Source: Changshengia sp963803165 (GTDB taxonomy: Bacteria; Chloroflexota; Dormibacteria; Aeolococcales; Aeolococcaceae). Taken from it: DNA of 64,000 nucleotides. Where the stretch lies: positions 124,001 through 188,000 of the forward strand of contig CAWDLK010000002.1 of assembly GCA_963803165.1 (NCBI GenBank). The letters are read 5' to 3'. The number at the start of each line of letters is the position of its first letter. Position 1 is the first letter of the stretch. A program made the position numbers and the translations under genes. The notes under the pieces were generated by a model. The model was not told the origin of the DNA. It searched no databases and was given only the letters and a program-made list of their open reading frames with translations. Of the stretch, positions 52,514-61,162 are shown one piece after another.

Positions 52514-53038
52514 GTGGAGCCTCGTCTGCGGGTCGCCGTCTGCCTGACCGCGGCCGACCGCCTGCTCCTCGTCGGCCAGGGCAAGGCCGGGCACCGCTAC
52601 TGGCTGCTCCCCGGCGGCGGCGTCGAGAGAGGGGAGACCCTGGTCGAGGCGGCCCATCGGGAGCTGATCGAGGAGACCGGGATCGACGTGGCCATCGGCC
52701 GTCTGCTGATCGTCTGCGAGGCGATCGAGCCGGGGGGCCGCCACCTGGTCAACCTCGTCTTCTCCGGCCGGGCCCGCGCCGCGGAGCCGGGCGACCCGGG
52801 CGCGCCCGCCGCAGCCCCCGGCCGGCTCCCGGAGCCCGTCCCGGCCGACGCCGCCATCGAGGAGGTGCGCTGGGTGTCCCGCGACGAGCTGCTCGGCCTG
52901 GAGCTGCGCCCTCCCATCGCGGAGGCGGTCGCCGCCGCCTGGTCCGCCGGCTTCGGCGGCGCGGTCCAGGTGCTCGGCAACGTCTGGAGCGCTGATCCCG
53001 GATCCCGGGGCGGCCCGGCCGATCCGCCCGGCCGGTAG
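52514..53038 (+). CDS. NUDIX hydrolase
   Basis: A 174-residue NUDIX protein. The Nudix box G-x5-E-x7-R-E-x2-E-E-x-G is complete: GGGVERGETLVEAAHREL, then IEETGI (about residues 36-59). These enzymes hydrolyse nucleoside diphosphates linked to other groups, some cleaning oxidised dNTPs. GTG at 52514 is 7 nt after GATAAT, so leaderless. It shares the LexA-controlled intergenic region with the LysM gene, which would fit a damage-response role (inference). The Pro/Ala insertion at about 93-115 is unusual. Confidence 0.85.
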   Translation: MEPRLRVAVCLTAADRLLLVGQGKAGHRYWLLPGGGVERGETLVEAAHRELIEETGIDVAIGRLLIVCEAIEPGGRHLVNLVFSGRARAAEPGDPGAPAAAPGRLPEPVPADAAIEEVRWVSRDELLGLELRPPIAEAVAAAWSAGFGGAVQVLGNVWSADPGSRGGPADPPGR

Positions 53039-53086
53039 CCGCAGCGTGTCGCCCCGCGGCCGCCTCGCTCCGTAGGATCACCGCCC

Positions 53087-54007
53087 ATGTGGTCCACCAC
53101 CATCGATGTCGACGGTCCCGTGCACGTGGCGGAGTGGGGCGCAGGGTCGCCGCGCATCGTGCTGGTGCACGGTCTGGGCGGCTCCCACCTCAACTGGATG
53201 CGGGTGGCCCCGCAGCTGACCCGCTACGGGCGGGTGCTGGCACCCGACCTCCCCGGCTTCGGCCTCACCCCCGTGGCCGGCCGGGCGACGACCGTCGACG
53301 CGTACGCCGCGCTCCTCGACCGCGTCCTCACGCAGACCTGCGACGCCCCGGTGGTGCTCGCCGGCAACTCCATGGGCGGGCTGATCGCCCTCACCGTCGC
53401 CGCGCTGCACCCACAGCGGGTGGCGGGCCTGGTCCTGGTCGACGCCGTCCTCCCCGGCCTGTGGCGGCGGCGGCGCCCCCGGGTGGTCCTGCTCTCCTTT
53501 GCCAGCTACCTGGTGCCCCGCCTGGGCCGCAGGTTCCTCGCCCACGTGCGAGATCGCGCCACCGTCGAGGGCCTGGTGGCCGACGCGCTCGATCTCTGCG
53601 CGGCGCATCCCGAGCTCGTCCCCGCCGACGTCGTCGAGGCGCACGTGGCGCTGGAGCGGAGCCGGGGACGCAACCCGGATGACGACGCCGCCTACGTCCT
53701 GGCGGCCCGCTCCATCCTCACGGCGCTCGCCCACCCCGGCGCCTTGCGACGGCTGATCACGACGGAGACGGCCCCCACCCTGGTGGTCCACGGCGAGGCC
53801 GACCGGCTGGTCCCCGTCGGCGCCGCCCGGCGAGCCGGCCGCCGCCGGCCGGACTGGGACGTCCACGTTCTGGCCGGTGTCGGCCACATCCCGATGCTGG
53901 AGGTCCCCCAGCGGTTCCTCGAGATCATGGAGAGCTGGCTCCGCTCCGAGCGCCTGGAGGGGCCCAGCCGCTCCGCGGCGGTCGAGCCCTCCGTCCCCGC
54001 CCCGTAG
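53087..54007 (+). CDS. Alpha/beta hydrolase
   Basis: A 306-residue alpha/beta-hydrolase. Oxyanion-hole HGLGGSHLNW, nucleophile Ser95 in GNSMGG, acid Asp in VVHGEADRLVP and His in GVGHIPMLEVP give a full triad. The substrate is unknown; similar proteins include esterases and haloperoxidase-like enzymes. TAGGAT ends 8 nt before the ATG at 53087, suggesting leaderless expression. OsmC follows after 10 bp with its own -10. Confidence 0.85.
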   Translation: MWSTTIDVDGPVHVAEWGAGSPRIVLVHGLGGSHLNWMRVAPQLTRYGRVLAPDLPGFGLTPVAGRATTVDAYAALLDRVLTQTCDAPVVLAGNSMGGLIALTVAALHPQRVAGLVLVDAVLPGLWRRRRPRVVLLSFASYLVPRLGRRFLAHVRDRATVEGLVADALDLCAAHPELVPADVVEAHVALERSRGRNPDDDAAYVLAARSILTALAHPGALRRLITTETAPTLVVHGEADRLVPVGAARRAGRRRPDWDVHVLAGVGHIPMLEVPQRFLEIMESWLRSERLEGPSRSAAVEPSVPAP

Positions 54008-54017
54008 AATCGGGGGG

Positions 54018-54506
54018 ATGGCAGGCCGGACCCACCGCTACCAGATCCTGCTGAGCTGGCATGGGTCGACCGCCGGCGGCTACGCCGCGTATGACCGCAC
54101 CCACCAGGTCGCGGCCCCGCCGGGGAACGTCTCCCTCACCCTGAGCGCCGACCCGTCCTTCCGGGGCGACCCCGAGCTGCCCAACCCCGAGCAGCTGCTG
54201 CTGGCCGCGGCCAGCTCCTGCCAGCTGCTGAGCTTCCTCGCCCTGGCCGCCCGCGAGGGGATCGACGTCGTCGACTACCAGGACGACGCCGAGGCGGTGA
54301 TGCCAGAAGATGACAAGCCTGTCCGGATCACCCGGATCACCCTGCGCCCCCGGGTGGTGGTGCCTCCGGGGAGCGGGGAGCGGGTGCGCGCCCTGCTGGT
54401 CCGCGCCCACCACGAGTGCTTCATCGCCAACAGCGTCAACGCCGAGATCGTCCTCGCGCCGGAGATCGTCCACTCCGACGGATCCCAGGAGCTGCGCATC
54501 GTGTGA
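54018..54506 (+). CDS. OsmC/Ohr-family peroxiredoxin-like protein
   Basis: A 162-residue OsmC family protein with the two redox Cys at C68 (AAASSCQLLSFL) and C134 (AHHECFIANSV), as in organic-hydroperoxide reductases. PNPEQLLLAA is the family helix. It detoxifies lipid or organic peroxides using thiols. ATG at 54018 is 7 nt after TAGAAT, so leaderless. The YFGV-type OsmC subgroup rather than Ohr is likely, by the longer N-terminus. Confidence 0.88.
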   Translation: MAGRTHRYQILLSWHGSTAGGYAAYDRTHQVAAPPGNVSLTLSADPSFRGDPELPNPEQLLLAAASSCQLLSFLALAAREGIDVVDYQDDAEAVMPEDDKPVRITRITLRPRVVVPPGSGERVRALLVRAHHECFIANSVNAEIVLAPEIVHSDGSQELRIV

Positions 54507-54516
54507 GCCCGGGCGC

Positions 54517-55563
54517 TCAGCCCTCGCCGACCTCCCGGAGGTAGTCGCCGAGGCGCGCGTAGGCGGCCCGCTTGCGCCGGTCGGTGATCTCGGTGTAGAC
54601 CCGGAGCGTCTCCAGGGTGGCATGCCCCAGCACCTCCTGGACCAGCCGGACGTCGCCGTCGGTCGCCTCGAGCAGGGTCGTCGCGGCGGTGTGCCGGGCG
54701 GCGTGCGGGCTGCGCAGGCCCTCGACCAGCCGGAACAACTCCGGGTCGTGGGCGAAGCGGCGGCGCAGCGCCGTGAGCGCCCGGCGCGCTCCGTCCGTGG
54801 TGAGGCGGTTGCCGGGAAGGACCCGTCCGCCCGGCATGTCGGGGTGGGCGACGCTGATGAAGAGGGCGGGCGAGGCGTCCTGGCCGCGAGCCACCAGGTA
54901 CTCGCGGACTGCACGCCAGGCGTCGTCGGTGAGGAAGACGGTGCGGTGCCTGCCCCCCTTGCCGAGCACCCGGAACCCCTCCGGCCGCACGTCGCCCCGG
55001 TCGAGGGCGCAAGCCTCGCCGATCCGGCAGCCGCTGCTGATCAGGAAGTGGACCAGGGCACGGTCACGGAGGTCGCGCAGCCCCTCCCGGGGGAGCGCGG
55101 CGAGCAGCCGGGGCACCACCTCGGTGGCGATCGGATGGGGGTCGCCGACGATGTAGCGGGGAACCACCACCCGGCGGGAGAGCTCGTCCGGGATCCAGCC
55201 CTCGTCGTAGGCGTAGCCGAGGAACTGGCGGAGCGCCACCAGGGCCCGGGCCCGGGTGCGCGGGTGGGGGAGGACCTCAGCCAGCTCGATCTGGTAGCGG
55301 CGCAGCGAGGCCGCGTCGAGGCCCTCGCAGAGCCCGCCCCCGGGGGTGCGGAGCCGGGCGAAGGCGACGAACTTCGCCAGGTCGTAGCGATAGGCGCGCA
55401 CGGTGGTCAGCGGCCGGTTGCGCTGCACCCGCAGGTAGTCGAGGAACTGCTGGACCTCGTCGGGCAGGGGGTCGTCGGGACCCGGCACCTGGACCGCCCA
55501 GGCGGGGAGGCGAGGGCGATGCGGCGCGGTGGGGCGGCGCTTGGGAGGGACGCGGACCGGCAT
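54517..55563 (-). CDS. Tyrosine recombinase (XerC/XerD-like)
   Basis: A 348-residue tyrosine recombinase. An N-terminal SAM-like core-binding domain (about 33-125) precedes the catalytic domain with R180 (SSGCRIGEA), K202, H287-x-x-R290 (PHAARHTAATTLL), H314 and nucleophile Y323 (VYTEI). Close to XerC/D in size and motif spacing, so chromosome-dimer resolution is likely. No attachment sites or prophage genes are nearby. CATCAT ends 7 nt before the ATG. The Pro/Arg-rich first 30 residues are extra. Confidence 0.9.
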   Translation of the reverse strand: MPVRVPPKRRPTAPHRPRLPAWAVQVPGPDDPLPDEVQQFLDYLRVQRNRPLTTVRAYRYDLAKFVAFARLRTPGGGLCEGLDAASLRRYQIELAEVLPHPRTRARALVALRQFLGYAYDEGWIPDELSRRVVVPRYIVGDPHPIATEVVPRLLAALPREGLRDLRDRALVHFLISSGCRIGEACALDRGDVRPEGFRVLGKGGRHRTVFLTDDAWRAVREYLVARGQDASPALFISVAHPDMPGGRVLPGNRLTTDGARRALTALRRRFAHDPELFRLVEGLRSPHAARHTAATTLLEATDGDVRLVQEVLGHATLETLRVYTEITDRRKRAAYARLGDYLREVGEG

Positions 55564-55648
55564 CGGGCTAATGATGCGGCCCCGCAGCTCCAGTGGACCG
55601 CGCTCCGCCATCGCCGGTCGCTCCGCCGGCGGGATAGGCTTCGCCACC

Positions 55649-56272
55649 ATGGTCGGCATCGCCCTCGTCAAGGGAGACGGCGCGCAGCCCGATCGCACCT
55701 GGATGACCTCGCCGGGCGGGGAGGCCCGACCGATCGCGGTCCACGTGACCCACGACCTGCCCCACCTCGTCGTGGAGTCGCTCTTCGGCATCGACGACGG
55801 GCTCTGGGGCGTCCTCGCGAAGCGTGGCTTCGCGCCCGCCAACCGGGCCGTGGCCGGTCGCGGAGGCGGCCGGGTGCGCCTGGTCACCGACGCCCCCCTC
55901 GGTGAGCTGGCCCGGAGCACGTGGGTCGGGCACATGGTCGCCAAGACGGTGACCAACGCCGTGGTCAACCGCTGGGGCGAGGGCCCCGACACCCCGGAGG
56001 GCGTCCGCCACCGGCTGGAGCCGGGGGCGAGCCTGCTCGAGCCGGCCGCACGCAAGACCAGGGACGCCGGCGACGCCGGCACGTACCGGCGCGGGATCCG
56101 GAAGCTCCTCGACCGGCTCGACGACCTCACCATCTCCCGAGCCATCGCCGGGGTGCGCACCCTCGCCGCCGCCTGGGAGCGGCTGCCGCCGGGCGAGGCC
56201 CTCCACCTCGAGTGGCCGCTCGATGGGTCGTCGCTCCTCCCCCCACCCGCGGGGCCGATGCCGGGCGGCTGA
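55649..56272 (+). CDS. Hypothetical protein, 207 aa
   Basis: A soluble alpha/beta-looking protein of 207 residues beginning MVGIALVKGDGAQPDRTW. It contains VHVTHDLPHLVVESLFGIDDGLWG and ends in a Pro-rich tail. It resembles, in outline, small conserved actinobacterial proteins of unknown role. TAGGCT ends 8 nt before the ATG. Unrecognised. Confidence 0.6.
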   Translation: MVGIALVKGDGAQPDRTWMTSPGGEARPIAVHVTHDLPHLVVESLFGIDDGLWGVLAKRGFAPANRAVAGRGGGRVRLVTDAPLGELARSTWVGHMVAKTVTNAVVNRWGEGPDTPEGVRHRLEPGASLLEPAARKTRDAGDAGTYRRGIRKLLDRLDDLTISRAIAGVRTLAAAWERLPPGEALHLEWPLDGSSLLPPPAGPMPGG

Positions 56273-56356
56273 GGCTGCGGCCGCACCGGGTCTCCGCGCG
56301 CAGGCCCGGCGATACACGTCGTCCGGACCGAGGTGAGGCTGGCTGCCCGCCGCGGG

Positions 56357-57166
56357 TCAGACGCCCGGGACCGCGGCGATCAGCAGGCGCTCGCGGCCGG
56401 CGCGCTCGGCGCGGCGGTGCTCGCGCTCGACGATCCACCCGGCGCGGGCGAGCTGCCGGCCGAACTCGCCCACCGTGAAGCTGGAACGGACGGGCTCGCC
56501 GATGGCGGCGAGGTAGAAGCGGCGCCCGAGGCGGTGGTCGACCCCGGCGCTCTCCGCGGCGGTGACCAGGAGCCGGCTGCCGCGCGCCGCTCGGGAGCGG
56601 AGGCCGGCGAGCATCCGCCCGATCGCCACCCGCGAAAGGTAGCGGACCAGCCCCTCGCAGACGAAGAGGCTGGGCCGGTCGTCGCGGTGTCCCGCCCGCG
56701 CCAGGGCGACGTCGACCCGGTCGGACATGAGGTCGAGCTCGACGAAGCTGACGTTGCCGAGCGGGGTTCCCAGGGCCTCGAGGCGCCGGCGCTTGTCCGC
56801 CTGGGTGGCCGGGTGGTCCACCTCGAAGAACCGGACCCCGGTGCGGCGAAAGCGCAGCGCCCGGCCGTCATAGCCGGCGCCCACCAGGACCACCTGGTCG
56901 ATGCCGGCGGTGACCGCCCGGAGCGTCTCGTCATCGATGAACGCGGTCCGCTCGACGATGTTGAAGCGGCGCTGCCGGCGGCCAGGGTTGGCGGCGCTCC
57001 CATGGCGGCCCATGGCCACGGCCCCGCCCGTCCGCCAGGGCGCGAGCAGGCCGGCGTAGAGGCGGAGCTCGGCGGCGGGATCTCCCTCGGGCGTCTGGGG
57101 CCGGGTGAGGCGCGAGCGGGCGAGCGCGACCCCTCGGGCGGTCAGGGAGGGCTCGCCGACGTTCAC
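56357..57166 (-). CDS. SAM-dependent methyltransferase (LCM/TIGR00027-like)
   Basis: A 269-residue methyltransferase. The SAM motif is VVLVGAGYDGRALRF, followed by FFEVDHPATQADKRR and FVCEGLVRYL, the layout of leucine carboxyl methyltransferase-type enzymes of actinobacteria (TIGR00027). Substrate unknown. GTG at 57166 follows TATGAT by 9 nt. Alternative starts further upstream lie before that promoter element. Confidence 0.8.
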   Translation of the reverse strand: MNVGEPSLTARGVALARSRLTRPQTPEGDPAAELRLYAGLLAPWRTGGAVAMGRHGSAANPGRRQRRFNIVERTAFIDDETLRAVTAGIDQVVLVGAGYDGRALRFRRTGVRFFEVDHPATQADKRRRLEALGTPLGNVSFVELDLMSDRVDVALARAGHRDDRPSLFVCEGLVRYLSRVAIGRMLAGLRSRAARGSRLLVTAAESAGVDHRLGRRFYLAAIGEPVRSSFTVGEFGRQLARAGWIVEREHRRAERAGRERLLIAAVPGV

Positions 57167-57279
57167 CGGCTGCTGATCATAGCGGAGGCTCCGACGATGA
57201 CCGGCCACCGCGCTGCGGCCACCCGGGTCCGGGCGGCCGGCGAGGGGAGGGGAGGAGGCGTCGCGGCGCCCGCCCCGCC

Positions 57280-57738
57280 TCAGCCGGTGACCGCGAGGAT
57301 GGCCACGTAGCAGGCCACCGCCACCGCGAATCCCACCGCCATCAGCATCGAACTGATGTTCTGGTCGTACTTGAGGAAGCTCGCCCCGTTGAAGCCGGCG
57401 AAGAGGATGGCGGTGAGCCCGCCTGCCGCCAGCCAGATGGGGGCCGGCCCGCGCCGGCTGCGCACAGCGTGGAGGACCAGCTCGATGCCGTTGAGCAGCA
57501 GCACGATGCCGATGACCACGTGAGCGATCAGCAGCGGCAGCCCGCTCGTGAAGCTCCACAGGACGCTGGCCAGGGCGCCGCTCAGGTAGGGCCCGCTGCC
57601 GGCGCCGGCGTGGTGGGTCGGGATGGTCACGTAGAGGTTGACCGACATCCCGACCAGGAACTGGACCAGGAGCACGCCGAGCGTCCCCGTGGTCCGGCGC
57701 CGCAGCACGCCCAGCCGATGCGCGGCGACCTCTGACAT
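57280..57738 (-). CDS. Four-TM membrane protein, unknown
   Basis: 152 residues with four TM helices (about 18-35, 60-82, 96-112 and 126-148) and short loops. Patterns such as SVNLYVTIP and HVVIGIVLLLNGIELVLHA recall small membrane proteins of unknown function seen in actinobacteria. CATGAT ends 7 nt before the ATG at 57738, so a leaderless start is likely. Confidence 0.6.
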   Translation of the reverse strand: MSEVAAHRLGVLRRRTTGTLGVLLVQFLVGMSVNLYVTIPTHHAGAGSGPYLSGALASVLWSFTSGLPLLIAHVVIGIVLLLNGIELVLHAVRSRRGPAPIWLAAGGLTAILFAGFNGASFLKYDQNISSMLMAVGFAVAVACYVAILAVTG

Positions 57739-57851
57739 GCCCGGGATCATGCCACAGGCGTTCCAGCGGCTCCTCCAGCCGCCACCCGGCCCGGGGGAGG
57801 CCCACACGGGCGGGGCGCGCGTGCCAGTCCGCACAATGGATCTGGCTTCTT

Positions 57852-57873
57852 CCTGATAAGATACATTATCAGG
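57852..57873. promoter_or_regulatory. Perfect palindromic operator upstream of the lone permease
   Basis: CCTGATAA, spacer GATACA, TTATCAGG: 8-bp perfect arms in an AT-rich island inside GC-rich DNA. It looks like a TetR/MarR-size operator or a hairpin. It lies about 126 nt before the permease gene and just ahead of a small reading frame. Confidence 0.5.
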
Positions 57874-57877
57874 AGTA

Positions 57878-58000
57878 ATGGCCGCGGGTACGACACGGCG
57901 TATTCGACGTGATTCCCCCTCTCTGCCCCGGGCCAAGCAGAACGTATCATCGGGCGCCGCCGAGATGGTCCGCGCCTGCGAGGAAGGGACGCCGAACTGA
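57878..58000 (+). CDS. Possible 40-aa upstream reading frame before the permease
   Basis: ATG at 57878, five bases after the palindrome, opens 40 codons (MAAGTTRRIRRDSPSLPRAK and on) ending in TGA at 57998-58000, next to the permease start. Basic, no known domain. It may be a leader peptide or chance. Confidence 0.25.
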   Translation: MAAGTTRRIRRDSPSLPRAKQNVSSGAAEMVRACEEGTPN

Positions 58001-58986
58001 TTGCGTATGCCGTGCGCCGGGTCGCCCAGGCGGTCGTGGTGCTCTGGGTCATCTGGACGCTCATCTTCGTGATCTACTTCGTCGTCCCTCACGACCCCGC
58101 TCGCCTGCTGCTCGGATTTCGCGCCCCCGAGCAGCTGGTGCAGAAGCTGCGGGTGAGCCTCGGTCTGGAGAGACCGGTATGGGTTCAGTACGTCGACTAC
58201 TTCGGCCGCATCCTCCATGGGGACCTTGGCCAGTCGTACCTGCGGTCGGTGGGGAGACCCGGGGCACCGGTGAACCGCATCATCGCCGCGGACATCCCGG
58301 TGGACCTCGAGCTCGCCCTGCCGGCTGCCGCCCTGTGGCTGCTGATCGGGGTTGGCATCGGCATCCTGTCGGTCTGGCGGCGGGGAAGCCTGCGCGCCAG
58401 GGGCGCCACGATCTTCATCTTCTCGGTCGTCTCGACCCCCACCTTCGTGCTGGGCAGCCTCGCCCTGTTCCTCTCCGACCAGGTGCTGGCCGGCAACGGG
58501 ATACACCTCTTCCCCTTCCCCGGGACGTGGGTCCCGCTGCACGTCGACCCGCTGGCCTGGGCCGACCACCTGGTCCTCCCCTGGCTCACGCTCGCCCTCG
58601 TCAACTCGGCGGTGTACGCGCGGCTCTCCCGGAGCTCCTTGACCGATGTCCTGGTGGAGGACTACATCCGCACCGCTCGAGCCAAGGGCATCTCCGAACG
58701 ACAGGTCCTCTTCCGCCATGCGCTCCGGGCGGCGCTGACCCCCCTGATGACGCAGTTCGGGATCGACCTCAGCGCGGTGCTCGCCGGAGCCCTCGTGGTC
58801 GAGGTCGTCTTCGGCCTTCCCGGGCTCGGTCTGCAACTGATCAACGCCGTGAGAGCCGAGGACCTGCCGACCGTCCAGGGCATCGCTCTGTTCATCTCCG
58901 CCTTCGTGGTGAGCGCCAACCTGATCGTCGACCTCCTGTACGCGGTCGTCGATCCCAGGGTGCGGCTCGGGCCTCGCCCAGGCTGA
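58000..58986 (+). CDS. DppB-type ABC transporter permease, without partner genes
   Basis: A 328-residue permease of the oligopeptide/dipeptide class with about six TM helices. The EAA loop is present (DYIRTARAKGISERQVLFRHALRAAL), and the N-terminal YAVRRVAQAV matches DppB/OppB. The family-like N-terminus starts IAYAVRR; ATT at 58000 has GAGGAAGG upstream, while the conventional GTG at 58012 trims the helix. No ATPase, second permease or binding protein is within the window on either side, which is unusual. Possibly orphan or a remnant of a moved operon. Confidence 0.85.
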   Translation: MAYAVRRVAQAVVVLWVIWTLIFVIYFVVPHDPARLLLGFRAPEQLVQKLRVSLGLERPVWVQYVDYFGRILHGDLGQSYLRSVGRPGAPVNRIIAADIPVDLELALPAAALWLLIGVGIGILSVWRRGSLRARGATIFIFSVVSTPTFVLGSLALFLSDQVLAGNGIHLFPFPGTWVPLHVDPLAWADHLVLPWLTLALVNSAVYARLSRSSLTDVLVEDYIRTARAKGISERQVLFRHALRAALTPLMTQFGIDLSAVLAGALVVEVVFGLPGLGLQLINAVRAEDLPTVQGIALFISAFVVSANLIVDLLYAVVDPRVRLGPRPG

Positions 58987-59008
58987 GCGCCGCCTCGACG
59001 CGGTCGGC

Positions 59009-59563
59009 TCAGCTGCCGGGCCGGTTGCCTCGCGTGAGCTCGAAGACGAGCTCCAGACCGTCGATGTCGTCCATCTGCGAGGCAGTCTCGACGAAACCCA
59101 GCCTGCGAACGACCGCCAGCGACGCCACGTTCGTCGGTGCCACCGAGGCGAAGACGGTCAGCTCCCCCTGGTCCCATGCCCACGCCACCAGGGCGGCCGC
59201 AGCCTCGGTCGCCAGGCCCTGCCGCCGGTAGGGCGGCAGCACCGTGTAGCCGATCTCCGCGCGGCCCACCGCCCACGGGGGCCCGTGGAAGCCGCAGCGC
59301 CCGACGACGGCGCCGTCCGCGAGCCGGACCATGAGCCGGCCGCACCAGTCTCGATGGTCGGGGTCGGCGCGCACCCGCTCCAGCTGCACGCGCAGGAAGT
59401 AGTCGTCGGAGCCGTCCGGCGCGGGGAACCCCGCGGGGAGCACGACGCCCTGGACCCGGGACGCCGCCCCGCGATCCCCGGCCACGAGCGCCGCGAGCGT
59501 CCCCTCGAGCAGCGGCACCAGCGAGAGGCGCGGGGTGCTGATGGGCGTGGCGATCGGGCTCAT
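59009..59563 (-). CDS. GNAT acetyltransferase (RimJ/RimL-like)
   Basis: A 184-residue GNAT protein beginning with the RimJ/L-type STPRLSLVPL. The acetyl-CoA loop reads PPYRRQGLATEAAAAL and the fourth strand and helix are VASLAVVRRLGF. Targets may be protein N-termini or small amines; unknown. ATG at 59563. Confidence 0.85.
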   Translation of the reverse strand: MSPIATPISTPRLSLVPLLEGTLAALVAGDRGAASRVQGVVLPAGFPAPDGSDDYFLRVQLERVRADPDHRDWCGRLMVRLADGAVVGRCGFHGPPWAVGRAEIGYTVLPPYRRQGLATEAAAALVAWAWDQGELTVFASVAPTNVASLAVVRRLGFVETASQMDDIDGLELVFELTRGNRPGS

Positions 59564-59598
59564 GGACCTGGCTCAGCCGCGCCTCACGACGAGCGGCG

Positions 59599-59715
59599 CT
59601 ATGCGTCTCTCAGAAAGTGGCGCACCAGCACCACAACCAGGGCGATCGTCGCCACGAGCACCACAGTCGGAAGCAGCGAAAGCACTGTGTCGATGTCGCC
59701 CTCCAGCCCGGCCAT
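59599..59715 (-). CDS. Small single-pass membrane protein (38 aa)
   Basis: ATG at 59715 to TAG at 59601-59599. Short acidic start (MAGLEGDIDTV), one TM helix (VVLVATIALVVVLV), basic end RHFLRDA. Its hydrophobic core and clean charge asymmetry make it credible as a small membrane protein. Unknown. Confidence 0.4.
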   Translation of the reverse strand: MAGLEGDIDTVLSLLPTVVLVATIALVVVLVRHFLRDA

Positions 59716-59747
59716 GCTAGCAGGGCCGGAGTGGAACGACCACCCGA

Positions 59748-61049
59748 TCAGGTCCGTCCGCCGGCCGGATGCCCGTTGGGAGGGGCCCCCTCAGGCGACG
59801 CCGGCAGCCGTCCGCCCGTGGGCGGTCCGGCGGGCGACCCCCTCCCTCCCGAGGGCATCCGCCGCCAGGCGCCACCCGCGAAGGTGAGGTGCACGTCGCT
59901 GATCCGCCGCTCCAGGAAGCCCGCCTCGCAGTACGCGAAGTAGAAGCGCCACATGCGCAGGAACTCCTCGTCGAGGCCCAGCCGGAGCGCCCGGTCGTGG
60001 GCGCCGTCCAGCGCCTCCCGCCAGTGGCGCAGCGTGATCGGGTAGTTGGCGCCGATGTCGTCCAATTCGACCAGGCGCAGCCCGCTCGCCCGGTTGGCCG
60101 CGTCGACCAGGGAGCGGACCGAGGGCAGGAAGCCGCCGGGGAAGATGTAGCGCCGGATGAAGTCCTCCCGCCAGCGCGCCGCGGACCACTCGCGGTCCTG
60201 GATGACGATGGCCTGGAGCACCGCCAGCCCGTCGGGTGCGAGCAGGCGCTCGCAGCAGCGGAAGTACTCGTCGTAGAGACGCCAGTCGACCGCCTCGATC
60301 ATCTCCACCGACACCAGCTTCGAGTAGGTGCCGGTGAGATCGCGGTAGTTCTGCTCGAGCACCGTCACCCGGTCGGCGAGCCCGGCGGCGACGACGCGAT
60401 CCCGCGCGTGGACGTACTGCTCGTGCGAGATGGTGGTGGTCGTCACCCGGCAGCCGTACCGCTCGGCGGCGTGGACGGCCAGCCCGCCCCAGCCGGTGCC
60501 GATCTCGAGCAGGTGGTCGTCCCGGTGCAGCCGCAGGTGGTCGCAGACCCGGTCGAACTTGCGCAGCGACGCCCGCTCCAGGTCGTCGTCACCGGGCTCG
60601 AAGATGGCGCAGGAGTAGGCCATGGTGGGGTCGAGGAACAGCTCGAAGAAGCGGTTGCCGAGGTCGTAGTGGGCGTGGATGTTGCGCCGGTCCTCGGCAC
60701 GGGTCGGGCGCTGCGAGCGCAGCCGCGCGGCCAGCTGACGGACGCCGTCGAGCGGAGCCGTCAGCCGGTTGATCCGGTCGAGGTTGCGCGCCAGGAGGCG
60801 CAGGACGCCGGTGAGATCCGGGGTGTCCCAGTGCCCGCGCATGTAGGCGAGCCCGAGCCCGTTGCCACCCCCGGCGAGGGCCATCCCCCACATCCGTGGG
60901 TCGTGCACCGTCAGCTCCGCTCTCTCGCCACCGTGCCCGAGGACGCTGGCGCCGGAGTCCTCGCGGACCATCAGCGTCCCCCCGCGCAGGGCCGAGCCCA
61001 GCGCCAGGATCGAGCGCCGTGCCAGCAGGTCCCGCCCCCGAGTGGTCAT
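59748..61049 (-). CDS. cfa: Cyclopropane-fatty-acyl-phospholipid synthase family protein
   Basis: A 433-residue class I methyltransferase of the CFA synthase family. Key blocks: HYDLGNRFFELFLDPTMAYSCAIF, the SAM loop LLEIGTGWGGLAVHAAERYG, SVEMIEAVD and FIRRYIFPGGFLPS with the family C-terminus. It methylates unsaturated phospholipid acyl chains (cyclopropane or related modifications). TACCTT ends 8 nt before ATG 61049. The N-terminal lipid-binding part is short and the C-terminal tail is Pro/Gly-rich. Confidence 0.9.
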   Translation of the reverse strand: MTTRGRDLLARRSILALGSALRGGTLMVREDSGASVLGHGGERAELTVHDPRMWGMALAGGGNGLGLAYMRGHWDTPDLTGVLRLLARNLDRINRLTAPLDGVRQLAARLRSQRPTRAEDRRNIHAHYDLGNRFFELFLDPTMAYSCAIFEPGDDDLERASLRKFDRVCDHLRLHRDDHLLEIGTGWGGLAVHAAERYGCRVTTTTISHEQYVHARDRVVAAGLADRVTVLEQNYRDLTGTYSKLVSVEMIEAVDWRLYDEYFRCCERLLAPDGLAVLQAIVIQDREWSAARWREDFIRRYIFPGGFLPSVRSLVDAANRASGLRLVELDDIGANYPITLRHWREALDGAHDRALRLGLDEEFLRMWRFYFAYCEAGFLERRISDVHLTFAGGAWRRMPSGGRGSPAGPPTGGRLPASPEGAPPNGHPAGGRT

Positions 61050-61162
61050 CGGCGCACAAGGTAGCGCATCGGCATCCGCCACCACCGCGCGCCGGGAGCC
61101 ACCCGGGGAGAGCCGCGCCGGCCGTGGTTTGGCGCGGAGCCCCCCTCGGGCAGAATAGGGCC

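Noticed and set aside
54517..55563. Tyrosine recombinase as evidence of a prophage or integrative element
   Set aside because: Motif spacing is XerC/D-like, neighbours are ordinary metabolic genes, and no att-like direct repeats or phage genes were seen.
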